39,762 bases of DNA from UBA2093 sp044340485 (GTDB lineage: Bacteria > Actinomycetota > Acidimicrobiia > Acidimicrobiales > Ilumatobacteraceae): assembly GCA_044340485.1 (NCBI GenBank), contig JBIITN010000017.1, positions 1 through 39,762 of the forward strand, given 5' to 3'. Shown here piece after piece: positions 32,718 through 39,762 of this stretch (positions within the stretch are counted from its first letter, which is position 1; every line of letters begins with the position of its first letter). The notes beneath the pieces are model-generated. The model had not been told where the DNA came from. It searched no databases and was given only the letters and a program-made list of their open reading frames with translations. The position numbers and the translations under genes are program-made.

Positions 32718-34261
32718 CTGCGTTTTTTGATGCGAATGGTTTTTTCTTTTGCGGTCAAACACTGACCTGTTTCAAGATCAAAACGCCAGCCGTGCAACGT
32801 GCACACCAGGTTGCCATCTTCAATCTCGCCAAATACAGATAGATCTGCATTGCGATGCGGGCAACGTCGCTGCACGACATAGTCGCCAAGTTCTATGTCG
32901 GCTTCGGTGTGGTTGGGACCAAGCAACTTCTCCTTTGCCTCTGTCTCGGTACGCGTCATGCGCTCAACCGATAATGACTTGAAGAAGTTGTAGAGGTACT
33001 CGTTGTATTCACCTTTGCGCCATGCGGTGAAGCGACAACTAAGAAACAACGAGTTCGACCAGTCAACAGCACGCTCTGCCACTACATGTTCGACAAGGTC
33101 ACGGTCGATGTCGAAACGAAACGCGTAGTCCTGGTCGGTGTATGGCTCGATCTTTGCGCGGGCAAAGTCGATGAAGATGCCTTCGTCACCGGCGTTCAAT
33201 AAACATCCCGCACCGATGCCTTGTCGAAGTGCGGGAGCCATGTCAAGAAGTGGTTTCCACCACAACTGCAGTGTCTCCACCAGATTGGTGGGTTCGCGTT
33301 TCAAGGACACTTTGAGATCATCGAGCCATGGTGTCCAGTCACGCTGATAGGTGCGTAAGTACTGCTCTTTGTTGTTAAAGATCGACTCCACTGCAACTTC
33401 ACCGCCGGGCTGTGTCACTGCAACTTTTCCGTTGACAATATCAAACGTGGTACCAGGCACGGTGAGAGTTGCGTTGCGTTGTGCGTCGGCTAAGCGCGAC
33501 AAGAACTGGCGTTGATCGGGAAAGATTGTCGGCTCTTCTCCAGTGATCATGTTGAGAGAAAAGAGCGCTTCGTCTAAGAAACATGGCGGACCAGCTGATG
33601 GCACCACGTGTGTTGCATCAATTGCTTCTACATATCGCATCGCGCGCGAGAACTGGCTTGCCACTTTCTCTTTACACAAGCGCAACTTTGTGTCGGCATC
33701 CATCTCGTACACCATCGGATACCAAATAGCGCCACTGAATTGCAACCAGTGAAGATCAACAGGGCCATGTTGACGTAGCGCATCAAGATCGTTCGTGCGA
33801 CAATCGTTTTGGTTCACTAATCGCGCATCACCATCAGAGATCACTATTGCCGAGTCACCACCAGGACCATCGGTTATAGATGTTTCTAAATGAATAGCAA
33901 TACTGACATCGTTCGTAATGTTTGTTGCCATGCCATCTGATGTGCGCACAAACTTCGTGAATCCCAGTTTGTTGTAGGCACGTTCCATTTCGCGTGTGGG
34001 ATACCCGGGTAACAACACCGTGGTGTCGCGGCTCATGTTGTTGCGTAAAAACGGTTCGTCAAAGTGGTCGGCGTGAAGGTGTGAGATGTAGAGGAAATCT
34101 GGGTTGCACACATCGTGCATGATGTGATCGGGCAACTGATCGTTTCGTGGAAACACAAACCACGAACCCAAAAACGCGGGAACAAACCAAGGATCACAGA
34201 CGATGGTGACACCTTTGGTACGCACCAAAATGCCCGCGTGACCAATAGAGATGGCTTGCAT
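32714..34261 (-). CDS. Metallo-beta-lactamase-fold / Rieske fusion protein
   Basis: This 515-residue protein joins two domains. The N-terminal region (about 1-250) is an UlaG-like metallo-beta-lactamase fold with the metal motif SHLHADHFDEP (H61, H63, D65, H66) and a second His region HLETSITDGPGGDSAIVI. The C-terminal region (about 440-510) is a Rieske domain with C467-P-H469 and C487-T-L-H490 for a [2Fe-2S] cluster. The same combination occurs in the CMP-sialic-acid hydroxylase-like group. That suggests an oxygenation or hydroxylation of a sugar or nucleotide, but the substrate is not known. TAAGTC lies six bases before the ATG. Confidence 0.85.
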   Translation of the reverse strand: MQAISIGHAGILVRTKGVTIVCDPWFVPAFLGSWFVFPRNDQLPDHIMHDVCNPDFLYISHLHADHFDEPFLRNNMSRDTTVLLPGYPTREMERAYNKLGFTKFVRTSDGMATNITNDVSIAIHLETSITDGPGGDSAIVISDGDARLVNQNDCRTNDLDALRQHGPVDLHWLQFSGAIWYPMVYEMDADTKLRLCKEKVASQFSRAMRYVEAIDATHVVPSAGPPCFLDEALFSLNMITGEEPTIFPDQRQFLSRLADAQRNATLTVPGTTFDIVNGKVAVTQPGGEVAVESIFNNKEQYLRTYQRDWTPWLDDLKVSLKREPTNLVETLQLWWKPLLDMAPALRQGIGAGCLLNAGDEGIFIDFARAKIEPYTDQDYAFRFDIDRDLVEHVVAERAVDWSNSLFLSCRFTAWRKGEYNEYLYNFFKSLSVERMTRTETEAKEKLLGPNHTEADIELGDYVVQRRCPHRNADLSVFGEIEDGNLVCTLHGWRFDLETGQCLTAKEKTIRIKKRS

Positions 34262-34270
34262 GGAAACGAC

Positions 34271-34666
34271 TTATTTAGTGGGCGGGTCTATGGATTGTTT
34301 GCCGGCAGTCGACACATGTTCTGTCCACTGTGTGCCACTCCAGTAACGAAGCTCGAACCGACCCGATGGATCTTTGTACCAGTTCGCCGGCACTTCCGGT
34401 GCGTCATTTGATGACGTTGCAGCAGGCGATGACGCCGTTGAAGTAGGTGTGCTTGCTTGCACGGGGGTTGTGACTGTTTCACCCACACGACCAGGTGACA
34501 ACGCAGTAGGCACCACACCTTCTTTGCGGACAAATGCATGTAGCCATCGTTCGCCGGTGTAGACGATCTGCACAAGTTCCCAGCCCTCTGCTGATCGCTT
34601 GGAAAGTTCGGCTGCGAACAATTCGGGATTATGAGCCGATTCGGTGACGACGTCGTATGTATACAT
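34271..34666 (-). CDS. DUF4177-like / DUF2510 protein
   Basis: This 131-residue protein has an N-terminal segment MYTYDVVTESAHNPELFAAE with GWELVQIVY (about 1-55), typical of DUF4177. A Thr/Ser/Pro-rich linker follows, then a C-terminal WYKDPSGRFELRYWSGTQWTEHV motif split across 97-119, typical of DUF2510, a short actinobacterial domain often found beside membrane segments. Neither domain has a known function. It ends 9 bases before the MBL-Rieske gene, so the two are probably co-expressed. Confidence 0.8.
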   Translation of the reverse strand: MYTYDVVTESAHNPELFAAELSKRSAEGWELVQIVYTGERWLHAFVRKEGVVPTALSPGRVGETVTTPVQASTPTSTASSPAATSSNDAPEVPANWYKDPSGRFELRYWSGTQWTEHVSTAGKQSIDPPTK

Positions 34667-34672
34667 ACGGCA

Positions 34673-34678
34673 AGGTTA
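34673..34678 (-). promoter_or_regulatory. -10 box for the DUF4177/DUF2510 gene (leaderless)
   Basis: On the minus strand TAACCT, then TGCCGT, then the ATG at 34666. There is no Shine-Dalgarno sequence. Confidence 0.55.
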
Positions 34679-34689
34679 GCCCTCGGTTT

Positions 34690-35478
34690 CTAGGCCTCAC
34701 CGTCGTGTTCGCCAATGGGGTCTTCGGTGCGTACCAACGCATCGACATTGATCCCCGATGTGGGGCCATCGTGTACGAGGCGACCGTCGCGCAACGCCAC
34801 GATGCGCTCCACGGTGTGCACAAACGACAGCTCGTGCGTTGCCACCACTACCGTGGCGCCATCTGTCGATGCTTGTTGCAACAACTCGAGAAGTGCTTCT
34901 TTTCCGGCGGAATCAAGACCCACGAATGGTTCATCAACAATGAGCAATTCAAACGGACGGACAAATCCCAATGCGATCGCAGCTTTTTGACGAAGACCGC
35001 GACTGAACCTATTGGGAAGATCATCGGCGCGTTCATACAAACCCAAATGTCCGAGCAAGTCTGCTGACAACTGTTCCCAATCTGTCACGCGATGCATGCG
35101 CGCGACATATTCCATGTGTTCCCACAATGTGAGGTCGTCATAAAACGTGGGCGAGTCGGCGATGTAACTCACGCGTTCGCGCGCTTCTAATGATCCCGCG
35201 TCATGACCAGAAATAGTGACGTGACCATCGCTTGGTTCTAAGAGTCCCGCCACCATGCGCAGAAATGTTGTTTTGCCTGAACCGTTGTGACCAATCAGGG
35301 CGACGCGTTCACCTGTTGCGATTTCCAATGTGAGAGGAGTCAGCGCTGGTGCGTCGCCATAGGTTTTGGCAACGTCGTGTGCATGGAGTGCTGGCGCGGG
35401 TCCCTTGGGGGCACGTTCTTCGTGTTCGCGATCGTGCTCTCGGTCGTTACGTTGAGATGGAGGAATTGCAGATGTCAT
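34690..35478 (-). CDS. ABC transporter ATP-binding protein
   Basis: This 262-residue ABC ATPase has Walker A GHNGSGKTT (63-71), signature FSRGLRQK (158-165), Walker B LLIVDEP (178-184) and VVVATHEL. It belongs to the CcmA/NatA-like group that pairs with a separate membrane protein. The N terminus (res 1-30) is charged and disordered. It overlaps the preceding membrane-protein gene as ATGA, so both form one transporter; the cargo is unknown. Confidence 0.92.
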   Translation of the reverse strand: MTSAIPPSQRNDREHDREHEERAPKGPAPALHAHDVAKTYGDAPALTPLTLEIATGERVALIGHNGSGKTTFLRMVAGLLEPSDGHVTISGHDAGSLEARERVSYIADSPTFYDDLTLWEHMEYVARMHRVTDWEQLSADLLGHLGLYERADDLPNRFSRGLRQKAAIALGFVRPFELLIVDEPFVGLDSAGKEALLELLQQASTDGATVVVATHELSFVHTVERIVALRDGRLVHDGPTSGINVDALVRTEDPIGEHDGEA

Positions 35479-37127
35479 GATGATGCGTCCTGTGGGCGTT
35501 GAGCGCCAGCAGTGAAACTACGCCACCAGCGCCTGATGTTGTCGCGTTGGCGGACCCAACCGACGGTGAGAAATACCACAATGCCAACAGCAAGTGCCGT
35601 GCGAAGGGCATCACCGAGAACAACGCTGTCTGATTCGACTGATTCGCGGATGACGATGATGGGCAGTGATCCCGCAATAGCAATCAGCGGCGGCCATACT
35701 GCGCGGATAAGCGAACCCATACCGCTCATTTCTGGTGGCAACATCAACGCTTCGGTGGATTCGCCAATGGGATCGGGTGCACCTTTCACCGCGTTCACCA
35801 CCGCTCCTGCAACACCGGCCAAAAACGCCGGCAGTGCAATAAGCGGCGCGACCGCAAATGCCATCGCTGTTGGTTCCGCAATTACTACCGCTGCCATACC
35901 AATGAATGAGAACACGATGGCGATGATTGCGGGAATCACAAGATGTTTCACCATGATCACACCGCGTTCAATGGGGAATGCATCGGTGCGATCGGGTTGA
36001 TCAACTTCTTGCGAGAGTGGTTCGATGGCATCGAGACCAAAGATGAACAACAGGATTCCTGTTGCGAGAAACGCGGGAGTGGTGCCGTTGTATGCCACAA
36101 CACCACACGCTGCTGCAGCGGTGCTGGTGATGATCATGCGTCCAAGTCGTCGTGCAGGGAAATGGGCGACGCTGCGCACACCACGGGCGATGACCACGTC
36201 GTAACGTGACATACCTTTTGATGTGAACCATGGACGCTCACGCATGTGTTCTTGGCTGAGTTGACGACGTAACAAAATGACGGTGCGAATGTCTTGCAAC
36301 GTGACAGCAAATTTCAATTGCGACACCAACGATGATCTGCGCGCGAGTGCTTCTAGTGACAAACGCGAAATAAGTGCGATGCTCAGCGCTGCGAGAACAA
36401 GCACTACTACCACTGCGATGAAGTCGACCCATTCGGTGCGAAGTGGGGTGAGAGCGAGACTTCCGACGGCGTCAAATGGTCCAGGTAGTGGTGTGTCGAT
36501 GAAGGTGACTGCGGCTTGCCAGGCGACAAGTGCGGTGGCGACAACGGTGATGATGGAGCGGTGAATGCCAAGGCCATGGACAATGAGGGCCGCGATCACA
36601 AACAGGGCGCAGCTGATGGCGCCATACGCTGCGCCCCATACGGCCCAGCTCCCCAGAGTGCCCGTGGGCATGCGGCGAGAGGCCAATTGTCCGGCGATAG
36701 CGCCTGCCACAGCGCCGGAGAAGGCCGCTGATCGCAGACGAGCGATGCTCGGATGTCTGAGGGCAACGCCTCGAGATATGGGGGCAAGAAGCACATGGCG
36801 AACGTCTGCGTCTTCCACTGCGACTGGGCCCCCGTTTGCACCCGAGCGAAGTCCCAAGAACACGATGAGGGCAGTGACTAGACCAAGGGCATTGGGGCCG
36901 TGGTGGGAAACATTGGCCAGTTCGCTGGCGGTGAGGTCGGCGTCTTTCACGAACCCTGACAGGAACAAGATGACGCCGCCCACGATGAGGGCGGTGATGT
37001 ACACGCGATACAGCGCCTCGAACCATTCCATGTCTTGAATGCGATGGCGCCGGCGGGTGCGTCGCATCGCAAACATGGCCTCCTCGCCAATAGTGAGGGA
37101 GATGTCGGGCGATGTCACGTGTGTCAT
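35475..37127 (-). CDS. Polytopic membrane subunit of the ABC transporter
   Basis: This 550-residue protein has about eleven hydrophobic segments in two groups separated by a long cytoplasmic loop (about 255-315, KFAVTLQDIRTVILLRRQLS). The layout resembles ABC-2-type exporters of unknown cargo. I place the start at ATG 37127, with AAGGTGG just upstream; the frame is open further up to 37556 but that stretch is a His/Arg-rich antisense of dsbB and not plausible protein. It is translationally coupled to the ATPase gene and divergent from dsbB by 42 bases. Confidence 0.82.
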   Translation of the reverse strand: MTHVTSPDISLTIGEEAMFAMRRTRRRHRIQDMEWFEALYRVYITALIVGGVILFLSGFVKDADLTASELANVSHHGPNALGLVTALIVFLGLRSGANGGPVAVEDADVRHVLLAPISRGVALRHPSIARLRSAAFSGAVAGAIAGQLASRRMPTGTLGSWAVWGAAYGAISCALFVIAALIVHGLGIHRSIITVVATALVAWQAAVTFIDTPLPGPFDAVGSLALTPLRTEWVDFIAVVVVLVLAALSIALISRLSLEALARRSSLVSQLKFAVTLQDIRTVILLRRQLSQEHMRERPWFTSKGMSRYDVVIARGVRSVAHFPARRLGRMIITSTAAAACGVVAYNGTTPAFLATGILLFIFGLDAIEPLSQEVDQPDRTDAFPIERGVIMVKHLVIPAIIAIVFSFIGMAAVVIAEPTAMAFAVAPLIALPAFLAGVAGAVVNAVKGAPDPIGESTEALMLPPEMSGMGSLIRAVWPPLIAIAGSLPIIVIRESVESDSVVLGDALRTALAVGIVVFLTVGWVRQRDNIRRWWRSFTAGAQRPQDASS

Positions 37128-37157
37128 CCTGCCACCTTGAGAGCCCAAATCGATGGG

Positions 37158-37163
37158 CAGAAT
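37158..37163 (+). promoter_or_regulatory. -10-like box for dsbB
   Basis: CAGAAT is followed by six bases (GGAGAG, which could also act as a ribosome-binding site) and the GTG at 37170. The same box and spacing occur at gluQ. Confidence 0.35.
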
Positions 37164-37169
37164 GGAGAG

Positions 37170-37727
37170 GTGGACACCGATGCAGTGCAGTTGTTTGCTG
37201 CGCTTCTCACGGTGGTGACATGGATCGGCACCGTGGTGGTGGTGTTGGCGTGGGCGTTGCGCGCGCGAGTGGGTGTTGCGCGCACGGTGCTTGAGTCGGT
37301 GAGTGGCGCAGCGCTGTGGCTGTCGTTTGTGGTCCCGGCGGGAGCGATGGTTGGCAGCTTGTACATGAGCGAGGTGGCTAATTACACACCGTGCAATTTG
37401 TGTTGGTACCAACGCATCGCGATGTATCCGTTGGCGTTGGTGTTGTTGATTGCGGCTGTGCGACGAGACGCTGCGGTGCGTTGGTATGCGATACCCATTG
37501 CAGTGGTAGGTCTCGTGATTTCTGTGTATCACTATTTCGTGGAATGGTTTCCGCAAATTGAAACCAACGTGTGCAGTCTTACTGTGCCGTGCACAACTAT
37601 TTGGTTCCGTGAGTTTGGTTTCATTTCACTACCGCTCATGGCTGCGAGTGCGTTTGTGTTTGTGATCGCAGTGTTAGCCACCACATCTAGAATTATTTTT
37701 CACCCCACCACAGGAGATCACTCATGA
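37170..37727 (+). CDS. dsbB: DsbB-family disulfide bond formation protein
   Basis: This 185-residue membrane protein has four or five hydrophobic segments. The first active pair is C75-x2-C78 in TPCNLCWYQRIAMYPL, the canonical DsbB motif with the following Arg. A second pair, C135 and C141 (NVCSLTVPC), lies in the next extracytoplasmic loop. DsbB reoxidises a thioredoxin-fold partner using quinone. The next gene, overlapping as ATGA, encodes such a partner. The GTG at 37170 is preferred because upstream codons are antisense to the divergent gene. Confidence 0.9.
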   Translation: MDTDAVQLFAALLTVVTWIGTVVVVLAWALRARVGVARTVLESVSGAALWLSFVVPAGAMVGSLYMSEVANYTPCNLCWYQRIAMYPLALVLLIAAVRRDAAVRWYAIPIAVVGLVISVYHYFVEWFPQIETNVCSLTVPCTTIWFREFGFISLPLMAASAFVFVIAVLATTSRIIFHPTTGDHS

Positions 37728-38392
37728 GCTCGTCACGTAATAAAAACGTCATCATCGCTGTTGTTGTTGCAGCAGTGGTGGTGATTGCTGCAGTGATCGC
37801 GCTTGTTGCATCTGGTGGTGGAGATGATGACAATGGTTCTTCGTCTGACACCACGTCAGTTGATGGCGGCGGTGGTGCTGGGGAAACACAGCCCGTGACA
37901 ATCGTGGGTGATGTGCTGCCAGAGTTTGATACCCCGGAAAATGACACAGCGATTGGTTCTACTGCACCAACACTTGAAGGGTTTACATTTGATGGGTCGG
38001 CAATGTCGATTGCACCAGGTGCGACGGGACGCCCGATGATGTTGGTGTTTCTTGCACACTGGTGTCCGCATTGCAACGCTGAAATACCCGTGTTGATTGA
38101 GTGGAATGAGTCAGGTGGTGTGCCGTCCAATTTGGATGTGATTGGTGTGTCGACCGCCGTGTTTGATGATCGCGATAATTACCCGCCGTCTGAGTGGATT
38201 CGCGACAAGAAGTTCCCATGGCCGGTGCTGGCCGACTCTGCGACCAGCGATGGTGCTGTTGCGTATGGAGTCACAGGGTTTCCGTCGTTTGCGTTGATTG
38301 ATGAGGGTGGCAAGGTGCTCTATCGCGCTGATGGTGAAAAGACGTTGGAAGAAATTGAGTTCATTGTGAACACGTTCTTTCCCTCCACCTGA
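37724..38392 (+). CDS. Membrane-anchored thioredoxin-fold oxidoreductase with CPHC site
   Basis: This 222-residue protein has a short cytoplasmic tail, one membrane anchor (about 9-29), an acidic, Gly/Ser-rich linker and a TlpA/redoxin-like domain (about 75-220). The active site is HWCPHCNAE (C114, C117), the CPHC pair used by oxidising DsbA proteins, and the cis-proline lies in TGFPSFALI. With the coupled dsbB gene this forms a two-gene system for introducing disulfides into exported proteins; a reductive role is less likely given DsbB. Confidence 0.9.
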   Translation: MSSSRNKNVIIAVVVAAVVVIAAVIALVASGGGDDDNGSSSDTTSVDGGGGAGETQPVTIVGDVLPEFDTPENDTAIGSTAPTLEGFTFDGSAMSIAPGATGRPMMLVFLAHWCPHCNAEIPVLIEWNESGGVPSNLDVIGVSTAVFDDRDNYPPSEWIRDKKFPWPVLADSATSDGAVAYGVTGFPSFALIDEGGKVLYRADGEKTLEEIEFIVNTFFPST

Positions 38393-38411
38393 TGTGCGGT
38401 TTTGTCGCACA
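38393..38411 (+). terminator. Possible hairpin after the dsb pair
   Basis: TGTGCG (38393-38398) pairs with CGCACA (38406-38411) around a 7-base loop right after the stop codon. No T run follows, so it is at best a weak or factor-assisted terminator. Confidence 0.3.
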
Positions 38412-38467
38412 CATTTCCGCCGTATGAATGTTGTCGCGGCTCGGGGGAAAGATGATTCACAATATTC

Positions 38468-38484
38468 GGTATCACACTGATACC
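38468..38484. promoter_or_regulatory. Operator-like palindrome 1 of the RHH/Doc-like locus
   Basis: GGTATCA-cac-TGATACC is a perfect 7-3-7 inverted repeat with its centre at 38476. It is the first of four such sites spaced 23 bp apart. Confidence 0.75.
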
Positions 38485-38490
38485 AAATTT

Positions 38491-38507
38491 GACACCACAC
38501 CAATACC
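38491..38507. promoter_or_regulatory. Operator-like palindrome 2 (degenerate)
   Basis: GACACCA-cac-CAATACC matches the site consensus at 4 of 7 and 5 of 7 bases and has its centre at 38499, exactly 23 bp from sites 1 and 3. Its left end overlaps TTGACA (38489-38494), a consensus -35 hexamer, so binding here would block the promoter. Confidence 0.5.
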
Positions 38508-38513
38508 AATTTT

Positions 38514-38530
38514 GGTATCACCTAGATACC
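38514..38530. promoter_or_regulatory. Operator-like palindrome 3
   Basis: GGTATCA-cct-AGATACC differs from a perfect site at one base; its centre is 38522. A second perfect inverted repeat, ATACCAA-tt-TTGGTAT (38503-38518), bridges sites 2 and 3. Confidence 0.7.
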
Positions 38531-38536
38531 GAAGTT

Positions 38537-38553
38537 GGTGTCAGTTTGATACC
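38537..38553. promoter_or_regulatory. Operator-like palindrome 4
   Basis: GGTGTCA-gtt-TGATACC has one mismatch and its centre is 38545. With flanking bases the symmetry extends to GTTGGTGTCA...TGATACCAAC (38534-38556). It ends 32 bases before the RHH gene start. Confidence 0.7.
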
Positions 38554-38585
38554 AACTTTTTCAAACGAAACATCGGAGTCGCGAG

Positions 38586-38843
38586 ATGAGAGTCAATGCC
38601 ATGACTTCTCGATACGCCCAGGCCACCCGAAAAGCAATGACATTGCGTCTCACAGCGGGCGAATACGAAGCTTTACGTGACCGCGCCAGAGCCGAGCGAC
38701 TGTCAATGCAACACGTTGTCCGCCGCGCATTACGCGCACACCTTGACTTCATTAGTCATCAAGACAAAGTCGCAGAAGCCACCGACAAGATTCTCGCGAG
38801 TCACGCAGAAGCTCTTGACCGTCTGGGAAATGACGCCACATGA
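38586..38843 (+). CDS. Ribbon-helix-helix protein, antitoxin-like
   Basis: This 85-residue protein has a basic N terminus, then an RHH core KAMTLRLTAGEYEALRDRAR and LSMQHVVRRALRAHL (about 16-54), which would dimerise and bind DNA through the MTLRL strand. A C-terminal helix (about 57-84, KVAEATDKILASHAEALDRL) is in the position used by antitoxins to grip a toxin. GGAG (38575-38578) seven bases upstream supports the ATG at 38586. It overlaps the Doc-like gene as ATGA. It probably binds the four palindromes upstream (inference). Confidence 0.82.
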   Translation: MRVNAMTSRYAQATRKAMTLRLTAGEYEALRDRARAERLSMQHVVRRALRAHLDFISHQDKVAEATDKILASHAEALDRLGNDAT

Positions 38844-39256
38844 CGCGCAGATTACGACCAACTCTGGTGCACACCATTGACTTTGAAGACGTCATGTTTG
38901 TTCTGCGTCGCCTCAATGGTGTTGATCCATCCCTCACACACGCCGTGCGGATTAACAGCGAAGTATCAAAAGTGCAACGTCGCATTGAGGACATCTCAAA
39001 AGACGGAACGTATGTGTCGGTGTACATACAGGCTGCGATGTTGCTGCGGCATCTCACGCACTACTGTCTCACCAACAAATCTGACATACGTATTGCGTGG
39101 CTTCTCGTAGCCGTTCTCCTTGAGGTCAATGGGTTCAGTGTCTCTCACGCGTCAAGCGATCAGATCTACGAAATAGTGCGCACGATTTCCACCGCTGACC
39201 CGAGCGCCCACCAGATCGCTGATGTCCTCAGAACAATCGCCGAATCCCTTAAATGA
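38840..39256 (+). CDS. Doc/Fic-like protein with a degenerate catalytic motif
   Basis: This 138-residue protein fits the death-on-curing fold. It has a TIDFEDVMFVLRRL opening helix, a central AAMLLRHLTH helix, then IRIAWLLVAVLLEVNGFSV matching the conserved LAWLAALVFLELNG segment, and a closing helix pair (IYEIVRT, IADVLRTIAE). The Fic motif HPFxDGNKRxxA appears as H74-YCLTNKSDIRIA: the histidine, an Asn-Lys pair and an Arg remain, but the acidic residue and the Gly of GNKR are lost and two residues are inserted. It may be an inactive or repurposed toxin of the Doc type, kept with its RHH partner. Confidence 0.7.
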   Translation: MTRRLRPTLVHTIDFEDVMFVLRRLNGVDPSLTHAVRINSEVSKVQRRIEDISKDGTYVSVYIQAAMLLRHLTHYCLTNKSDIRIAWLLVAVLLEVNGFSVSHASSDQIYEIVRTISTADPSAHQIADVLRTIAESLK

Positions 39257-39281
39257 GCCTTACACAACACGAGAAGGGGCG

Positions 39282-39287
39282 TAGCCT
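39282..39287 (+). promoter_or_regulatory. Possible -10 box for pheA
   Basis: TAGCCT lies eight bases before the GTG at 39296 in the 39-base gap after the Doc-like gene. Confidence 0.4.
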
Positions 39288-39295
39288 TGCCGATT

Positions 39296-39762
39296 GTGAG
39301 TACCACCTCTCGCATCGGATTCTTTGGACCATTCGGCACTTTCACCGAACAGGCCTTGCGCACCCAGACAGATCTTGTCGCGGGTGAACTTGTGCCGTAT
39401 CGCAGCGTGCCCGATGTGCTCGATGCAGTGGCCAATGGCGACGTTGATAGAGGATTTGTTCCCATCGAGAACTCCATTGAAGGAATGGTCAACTTCACAC
39501 AAGATGCACTCGTATTTGACTACGACCTCCTTATCCAACGCGAAGTAGTGCTCGACATCGAACATTGTTTGCTCGCGCCCAAAGGAACAACGCTCAAAGA
39601 TGTTGTCGCGGTGTTGTCAATCCCTGTTGCGACCGCACAATGTGCTGCGTATTTGCGCAAAACATTGCCAAAGGCCGACATCATTACTGCAAACAGCACC
39701 GCTGATGCCGCACGTCAAGTAGGTGAGCGAAGCGCAAATGGTGAAAAGGGACTCGCAGCACT
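39296..39762 (+). CDS. pheA: Prephenate dehydratase, N-terminal part (runs off the window)
   Basis: The first 155 residues of a prephenate dehydratase, which converts prephenate to phenylpyruvate for phenylalanine. RIGFFGPFGTFTEQAL, the PYRSVPDVLDAVANGDVDRG region and VPIENSIEGMV are characteristic of the catalytic domain; the regulatory ACT domain would lie beyond the edge. I use GTG 39296 as the start; an in-frame TTG at 39287 would add three residues but overlaps the -10 box. The reading frame is open to the last base. Confidence 0.92.
   Translation, partial: MSTTSRIGFFGPFGTFTEQALRTQTDLVAGELVPYRSVPDVLDAVANGDVDRGFVPIENSIEGMVNFTQDALVFDYDLLIQREVVLDIEHCLLAPKGTTLKDVVAVLSIPVATAQCAAYLRKTLPKADIITANSTADAARQVGERSANGEKGLAA

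Noticed and set aside
36472..37038. Long readings on both strands inside the ABC membrane-protein gene
   Set aside because: Arg/His- or Ala/Arg-rich shadows of a well-supported polytopic protein; no start signals or domains.
37128..37556. N-terminal extension of the ABC membrane protein
   Set aside because: The extension is a His/Arg/Gln-rich reading antisense to dsbB with no membrane or domain pattern; the ATG at 37127 with an upstream AAGGTGG fits.
38460..38560. Repeats that might be a CRISPR array or plasmid-type iterons
   Set aside because: The repeats are 17-bp palindromes 6 bp apart, far too close for CRISPR spacers, and no replication initiator gene is present. Operators for the adjacent RHH gene explain them better.

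Overview
The window looks like a chromosome segment of an actinobacterium, most likely class Acidimicrobiia or a relative; the class is an inference. The evidence is the block crgA / trpG / pknB-pbpA-rodA-pstP-fhaB-fhaA, which matches the start-of-chromosome cell-division and cell-wall region of mycobacteria and other Actinobacteria. Supporting points are a DUF2510 protein, a moderate GC content, and many genes that appear to be leaderless, with a TAnnnT-type -10 box about six bases before the start codon.

Layout. 1-7667: end of an unrecognised gene, a Fur-family regulator behind a repeat-rich leader, a DUF1003 / MgtE-N-CBS pair, tRNA-Ala, purU, a thiolase, a small membrane protein, a large exported protein and a GNAT-like hypothetical. 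7699-16080: the conserved growth and division block, with a Ser/Thr kinase (PknB), its opposing phosphatase (PstP), two FHA adaptors, a SEDS polymerase and its partner transpeptidase; pknA is absent. 16188-16270: tRNA-Leu. 16.3-22 kb: an AT-richer glycan block with a decayed membrane glycosyltransferase fragment, two GT2 glycosyltransferases, a methyltransferase, a DUF2142-like membrane protein and a coiled-coil protein. 22-27.4 kb: the complete dTDP-L-rhamnose pathway (rmlA, rmlB, rmlC, rmlD) and a Wzm/Wzt polysaccharide ABC exporter. Together these suggest assembly and export of a rhamnose-containing surface polysaccharide, with UDP-glucose dehydrogenase (28.6 kb) supplying UDP-glucuronate.

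27.3-34.7 kb holds an HNH nuclease gene divergent from gluQ, then ugd, a 2OG-Fe(II) oxygenase gene and cysDN in one direction, opposed by a metallo-beta-lactamase/Rieske fusion and a DUF4177-like/DUF2510 protein. 34.7-38.4 kb has an ABC ATPase/membrane-protein pair divergent from a dsbB plus thioredoxin-fold (CPHC) pair.

38.4-39.3 kb is the most distinctive locus. A ribbon-helix-helix protein and a Doc/Fic-like protein with a degenerate catalytic motif lie behind four 17-bp operator-like palindromes whose centres are exactly 23 bp apart. The window ends inside a prephenate dehydratase gene (pheA).
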